This document shows, piece after piece, positions 27,832-35,992 of a stretch of DNA of 64,000 nt (position 1 is its first letter; each line of letters starts with the position of its first letter). A model generated the notes under the pieces. That model was not told the origin of the DNA and did not search any database. It saw only the letters and a list, made by a program, of their open reading frames with translations. The translations under genes and the position numbers were made by a program. The stretch covers positions 959,008-1,023,007 of the forward strand of contig NZ_DS022295.1 in assembly GCF_000153765.1 (NCBI RefSeq), given 5' to 3'. Source of the stretch: Mariprofundus ferrooxydans PV-1. Lineage in GTDB: Bacteria > Pseudomonadota > Zetaproteobacteria > Mariprofundales > Mariprofundaceae.

Positions 27832-28402
27832 GATCTCTCCCTATGATCTCACCGAGTTGCAACAGTTGCGCACTGATATAGAGGCCCGAACGATTCACGG
27901 CCTGTAAATTGACTACAAAGGTGAGTTTTTTATTGTCATATCTGATTTCGATCATGCCGCCATGCGCGGCGAAACCCGGAATATCTGAAATAGTGAGAAC
28001 GGGATGCCCTGCCACCAGGTCCAGCAGACGCGGATAATCATCACGCTCGCCTGATCCAATGAACAGAGCGGATGCAGCGCTGATACAGCTATCGGTCGCA
28101 CAGGATTCAACGCTAAGTCCGATCTCTCTGGCGGCTTTTTTCTCCGCGATCGACTGCATGGTTGAAAGGATGTCACGATCACCCAGCACAAGTAGCTTTA
28201 CGTCGGAACCACGCTTCAGACCGGTCCGCAGTGGCCAGTCGGTAAAACGGATAAAGTTAAAGATATAAACAGCTTTCAGGTCGTTAACGCCAGCCTTTAC
28301 ATCCTCTTGGGCAAAGAGAGTTGAGGCACAGGCGAAAATCAACACCGCACACAAAAGCGTATAAAGTGAAGCAACAAAAGAGTGTCTGAAATGATTATTC
28401 AA
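27824..28402 (-). CDS. YfiR-family (DUF4154) periplasmic protein
   Basis: A 192-residue exported protein with an N-terminal signal segment (about residues 10-32, ending LFAQ) and the DUF4154/YfiR core: 'LKAVYIFNFIRFTDWP', VLGDRDI, a C-x-x-x-x-C pair (ATDSCIS region) and GMIEIRYDNKKLTFVVNL. In Pseudomonas, YfiR represses the diguanylate cyclase YfiN through its CHASE8 domain. Here the downstream gene is a kinase instead of a cyclase. The start appears to be a TTG at 28402, which overlaps the stop of a short upstream ORF (TTGA). First gene of the YfiR-kinase-TonB receptor operon. Confidence 0.85.
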   Translation of the reverse strand: MNNHFRHSFVASLYTLLCAVLIFACASTLFAQEDVKAGVNDLKAVYIFNFIRFTDWPLRTGLKRGSDVKLLVLGDRDILSTMQSIAEKKAAREIGLSVESCATDSCISAASALFIGSGERDDYPRLLDLVAGHPVLTISDIPGFAAHGGMIEIRYDNKKLTFVVNLQAVNRSGLYISAQLLQLGEIIGRDHE

Positions 28403-28515
28403 GGACCAGCCCTCACAGAGAGAGCAGACATGGGTGAAGCCGGAGATAACACACGGGCGGCCAGCGAACCAAACAAGGCATCGAGGTCGTTTAAACCCAT
28501 CAGCATACCATACAT
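28399..28515 (-). CDS. Possible 38-aa leader ORF
   Basis: An ATG-initiated ORF of 38 codons (starting MYGMLMGLNDLDALFGS) whose TGA stop overlaps the TTG start of the YfiR-like gene. No Shine-Dalgarno is evident at its own ATG. The stop-start overlap would allow coupled translation of a gene with a weak TTG start. It could equally be chance. Confidence 0.25.
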   Translation of the reverse strand: MYGMLMGLNDLDALFGSLAARVLSPASPMSALSVRAGP

Positions 28516-29037
28516 CAGGCCATGATGTCAGAGACAGACAAACTGATCATATACAACATCATATCTTCTCCAAATGACATCCATCATGGTTTTCGCACAA
28601 GACTATAGTTGATAAAACTATGCACGACTATTCACAAACGTAAAGTATTGAGCCTGTCACAGTGCTGGCGTTCACATCAAGACCTCAATGGCCGCTACTT
28701 TGAAAACAATTCACAGTTAACACCGGATCCCGGCGGCATCACCCCCGCTGCCTGAGCAATAGCTACGGAAAAACTGAGTGACCCAATCACCCGTAAACAG
28801 CATGCCGACACAACAGGCAGTCATGCTTATTTATTCACCACATAAGGTCTGACGATGGCCATATAAACGTTGAAAACAGGTATGATAAGGCACAAACACC
28901 CATGGCATGATCGTTGCTATTTAACATTATTATGTGCTTCTCCACCTTTATCCAAAGCATGCAGCGTTCCACCCTGCCATAAGCAGAAACTCCCGCTGCA
29001 ACTAAGAGGAGAAATCCGCACAGGGAGGAGACGCGCC
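28516..29037. other. Intergenic region between divergent operons
   Basis: About 520 bases between the YfiR operon (leftward) and the ATP-grasp operon (rightward). It is AT-richer than the flanks. I found no convincing ORF, no GEMM-type c-di-GMP riboswitch core, and no hairpin with a U-tract. In-frame codons do extend upstream of the ATP-grasp ATG, but they carry no conserved sequence. Both promoters should lie here, although no clean -35/-10 pair stood out by eye. Confidence 0.5.
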
Positions 29038-30513
29038 ATGTTCGATATAAGCGATGCCGCACCGTTTGATGAAGCTTTTGGCGAATCCGGAGCCGTACGT
29101 GATGAATATGTTGCGGCCTATAACTATTTCTCACAGAAGGGCGTGTCCGGCATCGAACACATGCAGCAAAGCGCCGACCTTTCCCTGCTGAATCAGGGCG
29201 TCACGTTCACCGTCTACTCCGATGCGCGCGGTACGGAAAAAATATTCCCCTACGACCTGATGCCCCGTCTGATCACGGCAACCGAGTGGGCCCGTATCGA
29301 GGCCGGTATCATCCAGCGCATCACCGCATTAAACCTGTTTCTCGAAGATATCTATCACGATCAGAACATTCTGCGTAGCGGATTGATTCCGGCTTCCCAG
29401 ATTCTGGGCTCAAACCTGTACTGCCGCGAAATGTCGGGACTCGACCCTGCCGGAGGCATACACATACATATTGCCGGAGTTGACCTGATTCGCAATCAGG
29501 ATGGCGAATTCATGGTGCTGGAAGACAACCTGCGCTGCCCGTCCGGCGTCTCCTATGTGGTTGAAAATCGTATGGTCAGCAGTCGCATTATGCCCGAATT
29601 GCTCGGCAGCTATCGTGTCCGGCCCGTCAGCCAGTATCCACAGATGCTATTTGAGGCCCTTGCCTCATTCTCCGGCGAGAATAAGCCGGTGATCGCCCTG
29701 CTCACTCCCGGCGTCTATAACTCGGCCTATTTCGAGCATGCATTTCTGGCCTCCCAGATGGGGGCGCAACTGGTGCAAGGACAAGATCTGCTGGTGAACA
29801 ACGATATTCTGTATATGAAATCTACTCGCGGCATTCAGCGCATTGATGTGCTCTACCTGCGCCTGGATACCGAATTCATCGACCCGCTTGTATTTCGTCC
29901 GGACTCCCTGCTTGGCGTACCGGGTCTGATGCACGCCTACCGTGCCGGCAATGTCACGCTGGCCAATGCGCCGGGTAATGGCGTCGCCGATGACAAGTCG
30001 CTCTACGCCTACACTCCCGATATCATACGCTACTATCTGGGCGAAGATCCGATCCTTCCGATTGTCCCCACCTATCTGGGCTCCCGCCCTGCGGATCTGG
30101 CCTATATGCTGGACAACCTCGACAAACTGGTACTCAAGCCGACCGATGCTTCCGGCGGCTACGGCATTCTGGTAGGCAGCCATGCCAGCAAGCAGGAACT
30201 GGCCGAATTCAAAGCCAAACTAAAGGCGGAGCCAGCCCATTATATTGGCCAGCCCATTCAACAGCTATCCACTCACCCCAGTTTTCTGGAACAGGATAAC
30301 AGCAAGAAATTTTGCGCGCGTCATATCGACCTGCGCCCGTTTGCCGTTTGCAGTGCAGATGGCACCGTCAGGGTACTCTCCGGCGGACTTACCCGCGTAG
30401 CGCTCAGACGCGGCAGCCTCGTGGTCAACTCGTCTCAGGGCGGGGGCAGCAAGGATACCTGGGTACTTTATCCGGATAGCGCCGATACGGCGCCAGGGGG
30501 GCAACATGCTTAG
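29038..30513 (+). CDS. Circularly permuted ATP-grasp type 2 family protein (DUF404/407)
   Basis: A 491-residue protein of the circularly permuted ATP-grasp family (COG2308), predicted peptide or amide ligases. The start is the ATG at 29038 with GGGAGGAG upstream. Characteristic stretches are 'IFPYDLMPRLITATEWARIEAG', 'LNLFLEDIYHDQNILRSG', 'FMVLEDNLRCPSGVSYVVENR', the ATP-site segment DKLVLKPTDASGGYGILVG, and the C-terminal SQGGGSKDTWVL. It overlaps the alpha-E gene by eight bases and is followed by a transglutaminase, a conserved trio often linked to the Anbu peptidase. The product it makes is unknown. Confidence 0.9.
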   Translation: MFDISDAAPFDEAFGESGAVRDEYVAAYNYFSQKGVSGIEHMQQSADLSLLNQGVTFTVYSDARGTEKIFPYDLMPRLITATEWARIEAGIIQRITALNLFLEDIYHDQNILRSGLIPASQILGSNLYCREMSGLDPAGGIHIHIAGVDLIRNQDGEFMVLEDNLRCPSGVSYVVENRMVSSRIMPELLGSYRVRPVSQYPQMLFEALASFSGENKPVIALLTPGVYNSAYFEHAFLASQMGAQLVQGQDLLVNNDILYMKSTRGIQRIDVLYLRLDTEFIDPLVFRPDSLLGVPGLMHAYRAGNVTLANAPGNGVADDKSLYAYTPDIIRYYLGEDPILPIVPTYLGSRPADLAYMLDNLDKLVLKPTDASGGYGILVGSHASKQELAEFKAKLKAEPAHYIGQPIQQLSTHPSFLEQDNSKKFCARHIDLRPFAVCSADGTVRVLSGGLTRVALRRGSLVVNSSQGGGSKDTWVLYPDSADTAPGGQHA

Positions 30514-31543
30514 CCGCACAGCACACAGCCTGTACCAACTGGGCTTTCTGATCGAACGCACAGAAAACATCGCCCGTATCCTTGATGTAAACAGTCGCAT
30601 GAGTGTGGAGCACGAAGTCTTTTCCGAGCTGGATGTCTGGTCCCCTATCCTGGAAATCACCGATAATATGGACAACTTTGAAGAGCACTACGGTGAGATA
30701 TGCGAGGCCAGTGTGGTTCGCCTGTTACTGGCTGACAGTGACAACCCCTACAGCGTTCGCGCCTGCCTGCTCAATGCCCGTGAAATCGCCCGCTCGGTAC
30801 GCGAATTGATATCCGAAGAGATCTGGCTGCATATCAACCTGTTCTTTCACGAAATGGAACGTGAGTTCTCCGGGGGCGAGCTGCGCAGATGGCAGCACTT
30901 CAGTGAAAAAGTGCACATGTTTGCCAACGCATTCCATGGCATGATTTACAATACCATGGTGCGTGGCGATGCATGGCAGTTTATGCGTCTGGGTTTCGGG
31001 CTGGAACGGGCCCGCATGATTCCGCGCATTCTGCAAATTAAATATCATATGCTGCTGCCGTCACCAGAGGCTGTCGGCAGTCCGCTGGACATTCATCAGT
31101 GGCAGGCACTGCTGCGCTCTGTTTCCGGCTATGAAGCCTACAGGCGGCTCTATCAGGCCAGAATTGAACCGGCAAAAGTGGTAAATCTGCTGCTTCTGAA
31201 TCCCGGCTTTCCCCGCTCGCTCCACTTCGGCATACGCGAGGTATCGCTGGCACTACGCGAAATCGGTATGTATAATGAAGATCAATACAGGCTCTATCAG
31301 CATACTGAACGTTTTCTGGATGATCTGCGCGGCGGCGCAGCCAGCGAAGATATTATTGCCATGGGATTGAATGACTATCTCTCTACAGTCAACCAACGCT
31401 GTAAAACACTCGCATTGATGATCAACAAGACATTCTTCGATACCATTACCGTGACACTGACCGATCAGCAATCCGGCAGTTTAACCATTCAGATTCCCCA
31501 ACAGCAGCAGATACAACTGTATACTGAACAGCAGGCAGGATAA
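30506..31543 (+). CDS. Alpha-E domain protein (DUF403)
   Basis: A 345-residue, almost entirely helical alpha-E protein (COG2307). The signature begins LSRTAHSLYQLGFLIERTENIARILDVN; the family usually has W for Q/L in 'YWLGRYLERAE'. It continues with 'NPYSVRACLLNAREIARSVRELIS' and GDAWQFMRLGFGLERARM. Function is unknown, but it nearly always sits with the circularly permuted ATP-grasp and is thought to assist it. It overlaps the upstream gene by eight bases and has a G-rich ribosome site inside its 3' end. The C-terminal ~60 residues end in a Gln-rich tail. Confidence 0.9.
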   Translation: MLSRTAHSLYQLGFLIERTENIARILDVNSRMSVEHEVFSELDVWSPILEITDNMDNFEEHYGEICEASVVRLLLADSDNPYSVRACLLNAREIARSVRELISEEIWLHINLFFHEMEREFSGGELRRWQHFSEKVHMFANAFHGMIYNTMVRGDAWQFMRLGFGLERARMIPRILQIKYHMLLPSPEAVGSPLDIHQWQALLRSVSGYEAYRRLYQARIEPAKVVNLLLLNPGFPRSLHFGIREVSLALREIGMYNEDQYRLYQHTERFLDDLRGGAASEDIIAMGLNDYLSTVNQRCKTLALMINKTFFDTITVTLTDQQSGSLTIQIPQQQQIQLYTEQQAG

Positions 31544-31582
31544 AATCATGAAACTGTCTGATTCGACCCCCAGGGAGCATAT

Positions 31583-32467
31583 ATGACCATCTTAGGTGAA
31601 GGCGACCACATTTCACTGACGGTACAGCACAAAACGACACTCAGCTACAGCGCTCCTGTCACCTGTTCCCATAATGAATTGCGCATGTCACCCGTTGATA
31701 CAGGACTGCAACGGGTATTGAACCACAATATCTGCGTCATGCCGGATACGCAAATCAGGATGCACCGGGACCACTTCGGCAATAATGTCGCGCATTTCAA
31801 TCTGCTCGAACCGCACCAGCGTATGGAGATCATTGCCACCTCCACCGTGGAGACGACCAATGCCATTAGCTGCGGTCCCGAATCAGCACCGGATCCCCGC
31901 CCCTACCAGCAACGCTGGCAGGAGTTTCTGCAGTGGTCACCCGGCGTACCGGAACTCGCCGAATACAGCAGCATTAACATTCCGCGCATGATTTCTATGG
32001 ATATGGATGATATTGAATTCGGCCACGGCCTCTATGAGATGGCGCGCTACTTCTTCAATACCTTCCGATATGATCCGGATATCACGCATGTGCACTCCAG
32101 CCCGAAAGAGCTGTTTGATCATGGCGGCGGTGTCTGTCAGGACATGGCGCATGCAATGATCGGCGTACTGCGTCAGGCAGGCATTCCATCCCGCTATGTC
32201 AGCGGTTATATATTCGATCCTGCCTACGGCGAAGTGACCGGCGCGCACTTGCGCGGTGCGGCTGCCACACATGCCTGGGTGCAGGCATGGCATGAAGGCT
32301 ATGGCTGGATGGGAGTCGATCCGACCAACAAAAAACTGGTCGACTGGCAATATGTACGTACGGCCATCGGCCGCGACTATTTCGATGTACCACCCAATCG
32401 CGGCATTTTCTGCGGCCCCGCCGATCAGAACGTCGAGGTTGCCGTGCATATTGATCTGGTGCCATAG
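31583..32467 (+). CDS. Transglutaminase-like cysteine peptidase family protein
   Basis: A 294-residue protein with an N-terminal beta-sandwich domain (about residues 10-90, 'NELRMSPVDTGLQRVL'), typical of bacterial transglutaminase proteins. The catalytic core triad is Cys in GGGVCQDMAH (about 185), His in THAWVQAW (about 230) and Asp in GVDPTN (about 246). Such proteins probably hydrolyse or form isopeptide bonds. No signal peptide is seen, so it is cytoplasmic like its ATP-grasp and alpha-E partners. AGGGAG precedes the ATG. Third gene of the ATP-grasp operon. Confidence 0.9.
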   Translation: MTILGEGDHISLTVQHKTTLSYSAPVTCSHNELRMSPVDTGLQRVLNHNICVMPDTQIRMHRDHFGNNVAHFNLLEPHQRMEIIATSTVETTNAISCGPESAPDPRPYQQRWQEFLQWSPGVPELAEYSSINIPRMISMDMDDIEFGHGLYEMARYFFNTFRYDPDITHVHSSPKELFDHGGGVCQDMAHAMIGVLRQAGIPSRYVSGYIFDPAYGEVTGAHLRGAAATHAWVQAWHEGYGWMGVDPTNKKLVDWQYVRTAIGRDYFDVPPNRGIFCGPADQNVEVAVHIDLVP

Positions 32468-32532
32468 TCGTACTTATCGGGCCACTACCGGCATTGTTTT
32501 GACCATAGCGCTCGCACAAAAAGGCACACGAC

Positions 32533-32994
32533 ATGCAGGAAGCACCTCCGACAGCATTGAATCTCTTCACCTACGGCTCGCTGATGTTTGAGCCCGTATG
32601 GTCGAGGCTTGTCTCCGGCCACTATCCGGCCAGCCCGGCCACACTCACAGGTTTTGTACGCCGCTGCGTCAAGGATGACTCCTACCCCGTCATTTTCAGA
32701 GGAAGCTCATCCGACACCGTTGAAGGCGTGCTCTACCGGAATGTTACGAGCGAGGATGTTGCCGTGCTGGATGCATTCGAGGGCGACTATTATGCCCGCG
32801 AGGCCGTAACGCTGCGGCTCCCCGATGGCTCCGCATTCCCGGCCCAGACCTATGTGCTGAAAGATCAGTACCGCCATATAGCCGATGACCGCGAATGGGA
32901 TGCCGCCCGCTTCTCCTCCACCGACATCCATCACTTTCTGGCTCAATACAGCGGATTTCTCGTCTCTGACAGAGCAACCCCTGAACAGCCCTAA
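32533..32994 (+). CDS. Gamma-glutamylcyclotransferase family (AIG2-like) protein
   Basis: A 153-residue protein of the AIG2/GGCT fold. The substrate loop is LFTYGSLMFEPVW (residues 11-23), and the acid/base Glu is in VLDAFEGDYYAR (about residue 80). Family members release 5-oxoproline from gamma-glutamyl peptides or isopeptides. It follows the transglutaminase by 65 bases on the same strand, so it may belong to the same operon and act on the same gamma-glutamyl-type product. No clear Shine-Dalgarno is visible. Confidence 0.85.
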   Translation: MQEAPPTALNLFTYGSLMFEPVWSRLVSGHYPASPATLTGFVRRCVKDDSYPVIFRGSSSDTVEGVLYRNVTSEDVAVLDAFEGDYYAREAVTLRLPDGSAFPAQTYVLKDQYRHIADDREWDAARFSSTDIHHFLAQYSGFLVSDRATPEQP

Positions 32995-33031
32995 CGGGCG
33001 ACTTTCGGCCAGAACCGGTCATTCAGTTTGA

Positions 33032-33054
33032 GATATACATAACAAGGGTATATC
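33032..33054. repeat. Inverted repeat upstream of cassette island
   Basis: GATATAC, nine bases, GTATATC: a perfect 7-bp inverted repeat. The AT-rich stretch around it (to about 33085) contains further TATA/TATG repeats, and a perfect 10-base palindrome AACCTAGGTT lies at 33145-33154. The region 32995-33220 has no gene. It may mark the left boundary of the cassette island; no attI-like or R'-type site was recognised. Confidence 0.35.
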
Positions 33055-33220
33055 AATATCCAATGTTATATATGCGTATACATAACCACGATATTTCATT
33101 GTAAATGGATAACACCTGCCCAAACTTGCAACCTGGACTGTCCTAACCTAGGTTGAAGAACAAGGAATCAGAGGGAAGACATTATAATCACCTGGCAAAA
33201 AGATACGTGCGTATATTAAT

Positions 33221-33676
33221 ATGTTAGCCACCAACCGGGAGCGTAGCGCCTTGGATTCGGAGAGCGACACGAGGTTATCACCGGCGCAATATGAGGATGT
33301 GGTCCGGACCATGATTCACCGGGAAAACGAGGTGATTAATCACCGGGTGAATTGGCTGACTGCTGTTCAAGGCCTATTGTTTGCTGCACTCGGCTTCTCT
33401 TGGGGCAAGGTCGGTGTCGAGCCGTTTGTCGTATTGCTGTGCTGCGTCGGTATCTCAATGGCGCTGATTATGCTCCTTGCACTTCATGCGGCTACTCAAG
33501 CAATGAAAAGGCTTTATGAATGGTGGGAAGTAAACAAACCATCGGACTATGCTGGGCCAGATGTAATTGGTTTGCCCCTTCTGAAATCGAAATTGTCGCG
33601 CAATTTCGGGCCATGGATCTTTATCCCCATTTTGTTCATTGTCGCATGGTTTATCGTATGGTATATCAAGGGCTAA
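33221..33676 (+). CDS. Cassette-encoded hypothetical membrane protein
   Basis: A 151-residue protein with three predicted membrane helices: about 44-62 (NWLTAVQGLLFAALGFSW), 68-92, and 130-149 (FIPILFIVAWFIVWY). A conserved-looking RENEVINHRVNW precedes the first helix. It resembles small membrane proteins often found in integron cassettes, but no function is known. The stop codon lies inside the left core of an attC site, as is usual in gene cassettes. The first ATG (33221) has no clear ribosome site, so a downstream start such as the ATG at residue 31 is possible. Confidence 0.65.
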   Translation: MLATNRERSALDSESDTRLSPAQYEDVVRTMIHRENEVINHRVNWLTAVQGLLFAALGFSWGKVGVEPFVVLLCCVGISMALIMLLALHAATQAMKRLYEWWEVNKPSDYAGPDVIGLPLLKSKLSRNFGPWIFIPILFIVAWFIVWYIKG

Positions 33677-33749
33677 CAATTGGCTCCACAAGGACGTCAA
33701 ACTCTTCGCTACGCTCAGAGTTTGCCGCCTGTGAGCCTTGGCGTTAGGC
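33671..33749 (+). repeat. attC recombination site 1
   Basis: Left core GGCTAACAA (R'') pairs with right core GCGTTAGGC (R'), 79 bases in all. The inner arms GGCTC and GAGCC (L''/L') pair, and a central hairpin CAAACTC...GAGTTTG completes the folded bottom-strand structure. R' ends in GTTAGGC, fitting GTTRRRY. The upstream ORF stops within R''. Confidence 0.85.
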
Positions 33750-33768
33750 ATTTAAACGAACCAAGCCA

Positions 33769-34203
33769 ATGATTTGGAAATTAGCTCTAATTTTGTTCGC
33801 CATAGTGGGTATAAGCCACTTAATTTTTGGCATTGTATATGTCACTGCAAACGAATTTATGCCATATCATGCGCAAGCCTTAAATGTTAATTGGAATAGT
33901 CTTGATGAAAACTACAAAACTCTGTTCCTCGCCTTAATCAGGTTAGCAGGCGCCGGAGGACTAGTAGCTGGCCTCGTCAACGTAACCCTTGTAACTTATC
34001 TCTATCATCGCGTCGAATGTAGACTTATCTGGCTATTAATAGTATCAAGCTTAATTTTTCAATTTGTGACTAATTATGTCGTCTACTATGTGGTTACAAA
34101 TACACCCGGCGATCCTCCTCTACTGATGGTAAGTATAGGTTCAGTAATTATTATCATCGCAACCATATTTCTGTTTGCAGGTATACGAGGTAAGCATGCC
34201 TGA
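33769..34203 (+). CDS. Cassette-encoded hypothetical membrane protein
   Basis: A 144-residue protein with four predicted membrane helices: about 4-26, 52-78, 84-108 and 118-138. Its base composition is clearly more AT-rich than the core genes on either side. The ORF starts 20 bases after the attC-1 right core, and its stop falls within the left core of the next attC-like sequence. That is the arrangement of a single-gene integron cassette. No functional motif is recognised; the sequence is dominated by hydrophobic and aromatic residues. Confidence 0.65.
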   Translation: MIWKLALILFAIVGISHLIFGIVYVTANEFMPYHAQALNVNWNSLDENYKTLFLALIRLAGAGGLVAGLVNVTLVTYLYHRVECRLIWLLIVSSLIFQFVTNYVVYYVVTNTPGDPPLLMVSIGSVIIIIATIFLFAGIRGKHA

Positions 34204-34263
34204 CAATGGGCTTCAGCGGATTCGATTTCTCCGTTCGCTCTCCAGTGAGCCCGTGAGTTACGC
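34195..34263 (+). repeat. Degenerate attC-like site 2
   Basis: Left GCATGCCTGACAA; inner arms GGGCTT and GAGCCC; a partly paired centre (AGCGGA / TCCGTTCGCT); right GAGTTACGC. The fold and length fit attC, and the inner arm GTGAGCC is shared with attC-1. The cores deviate from consensus (CCTGAC for YYYAAC, GTTACGC for GTTRRRY), so it may be decayed or not functional. Confidence 0.45.
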
Positions 34264-34405
34264 GGCAAAATAATATCTGCGAGATGTAGTTCATGGTTTA
34301 AATATAAATAACTGCTTTTGGTCAAGAGTAGCTGGTTGAACTAAACTAATATCAGTTACGGGTATTATCGACATACATACGTAGACGAAAATGAGGTCTC
34401 TTCGA

Positions 34406-35959
34406 ATGACAGCTAAACCATCAACTAATGAGTTCGATGTCATTGTCATTGGCTCTGGCATGGGTGGCATGACGACGGCCACTGCACTCTCCCGTATGGG
34501 TCACAAAGTCTTGCTTTTAGAGCAAGCGCAGGCCATTGGCGGACTGACTCATTCTTTTACTCGCGAAGGTTTTAGCTGGGACGTTGGTCTCCATTATTGC
34601 GGCATATTCGGCCATGACCAGTTTGCCGGCCGGATCCTGGACTGGCTCAGTGGAGGCACCATTAAGTTTCACTCAATCGGTACTATCTATGACACGCTGC
34701 ACTTCCCGGATGGTTTCGACATACCCGTAGGGCGCCCCGCTGAAGCCTACAAGATGGAACTCAAAGACCGGTTTCCCGACAATGCAGCCGAAATCGATGC
34801 CTACTTTGAAGCATTGCAGTCAGCACAGGAAGCTGCATATATGGTAGGTACCGAGCGATCGATTCCTGAGCCTTTTCGTTCCGCCCATCATTGGTGGAAT
34901 AAAAAGAAGATCCAGCGCTGGGCTAGTCGCACGACCGGTGAGGTGATCGATGAACTCATCAGTAATCCGAAGCTGGCCGCCGTGTTGTCGGCGCAGTGGG
35001 GTACGTATGGCGGCAAGCCGAAAGAAGCGAGTTTCGCCTTTCATGGGATGGTCATGGGGCATTATCTTGAAGGCGCCGCCTATCCCGTCGGCGGTGCCGG
35101 CGCCATTGCAAAAGGACTGGTTCCTGTGATCGAAGCTGCGGGGGGCAGTGCTCGCGCTGCAACACCGGTTAGCGAGATATTGCTTGAAGATGGTAAAGCC
35201 GTGGGCGTGCGCACCCAATCCGGTGAAGAATTTAATGCACCCATTATCGTCTCGGCGATCGGCGCTGGTGAAACCGTGAGGCACCTGCTGCCAGAGGATA
35301 TTCGCCAACAGTCCTGGGCTCAGGAGATAGCCACGTTCAAACCATCGATCTGTCACTTCGATCTTTATCTGGGCTTAGAGGGTGACATCGCTAAACACGG
35401 GGCAACGCGTGCGAACCACTGGTATTTTAATAGCTGGGATACCTATGACAGCACCTGGGCGGGGGGAGACACGGAACCATTTTCGATGGCGTTTGTGTCG
35501 TTTTCTTCACTTAAGAATCCCGCGCATGATCCGGGTCCGACGAACAAGCACACCGCCGATGTGATGCTTTTGGCTGACTGGTCGTCGGTCGCCGAATTTG
35601 CGAATGGCGGTGGGGCTGAACATCCCGACGAGTGGGCAGCGTTCAAGCAGAGTATCGAATCCAGGTTGCTGGACTTCTTCAAGGACAAGTTTCCGGATCT
35701 GGCGCCAATGATCGCCTACCATGAACTTGGTACGCCATTGGCAACGGCATTTTTTACCGGCCACGAGCAAGGTGGATTTTATGGTGTCGAAACAACGCCG
35801 CGTCGAATGTTATCGGATGCACTCAACGCTCGTACACCTGTATCCGGTCTGTTCCTGGCAGGTCAGGACGTGATGAGTCCAGGCATCGCCGGAGCGCTTG
35901 CCGGTGGTATGTTTAGTGCGGCGGCGATTGACCCACGTGTCTTTCAAAACCTAAAATAA
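34406..35959 (+). CDS. FAD-dependent oxidoreductase, phytoene desaturase / RetSat-like
   Basis: A flavoprotein of the CrtI/all-trans-retinol saturase group. Near the N-terminus is the dinucleotide motif VIVIGSGMGGMTTATALSRMG, followed by LLLEQAQAIGGLTHSF. Near the C-terminus is the FAD-closing motif GLFLAGQDVMSPGIAGALAGG. Substrate is likely a polyene or lipid but is unknown. The ATG at 34406 is preferred over 34391 because GAGGTCT lies 8 bases before it; this gives 517 residues. It lies inside the cassette island but is larger than typical cassette genes and has no attC directly after it, so it may share a two-gene cassette with the next ORF. Confidence 0.85.
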   Translation: MTAKPSTNEFDVIVIGSGMGGMTTATALSRMGHKVLLLEQAQAIGGLTHSFTREGFSWDVGLHYCGIFGHDQFAGRILDWLSGGTIKFHSIGTIYDTLHFPDGFDIPVGRPAEAYKMELKDRFPDNAAEIDAYFEALQSAQEAAYMVGTERSIPEPFRSAHHWWNKKKIQRWASRTTGEVIDELISNPKLAAVLSAQWGTYGGKPKEASFAFHGMVMGHYLEGAAYPVGGAGAIAKGLVPVIEAAGGSARAATPVSEILLEDGKAVGVRTQSGEEFNAPIIVSAIGAGETVRHLLPEDIRQQSWAQEIATFKPSICHFDLYLGLEGDIAKHGATRANHWYFNSWDTYDSTWAGGDTEPFSMAFVSFSSLKNPAHDPGPTNKHTADVMLLADWSSVAEFANGGGAEHPDEWAAFKQSIESRLLDFFKDKFPDLAPMIAYHELGTPLATAFFTGHEQGGFYGVETTPRRMLSDALNARTPVSGLFLAGQDVMSPGIAGALAGGMFSAAAIDPRVFQNLK

Positions 35960-35992
35960 GTCAGAAGCTCAAATAAAGCATAAGAGTTTTCC

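Noticed and set aside
28870-29037. Upstream extension of the ATP-grasp gene (56 extra codons)
   Set aside because: No family conservation in the added part, and the ATG at 29038 has a strong GGGAGGAG site.
28403-29037. c-di-GMP (GEMM) riboswitch between the YfiR and ATP-grasp operons
   Set aside because: The conserved GEMM core and tetraloop receptor patterns were not found on either strand.
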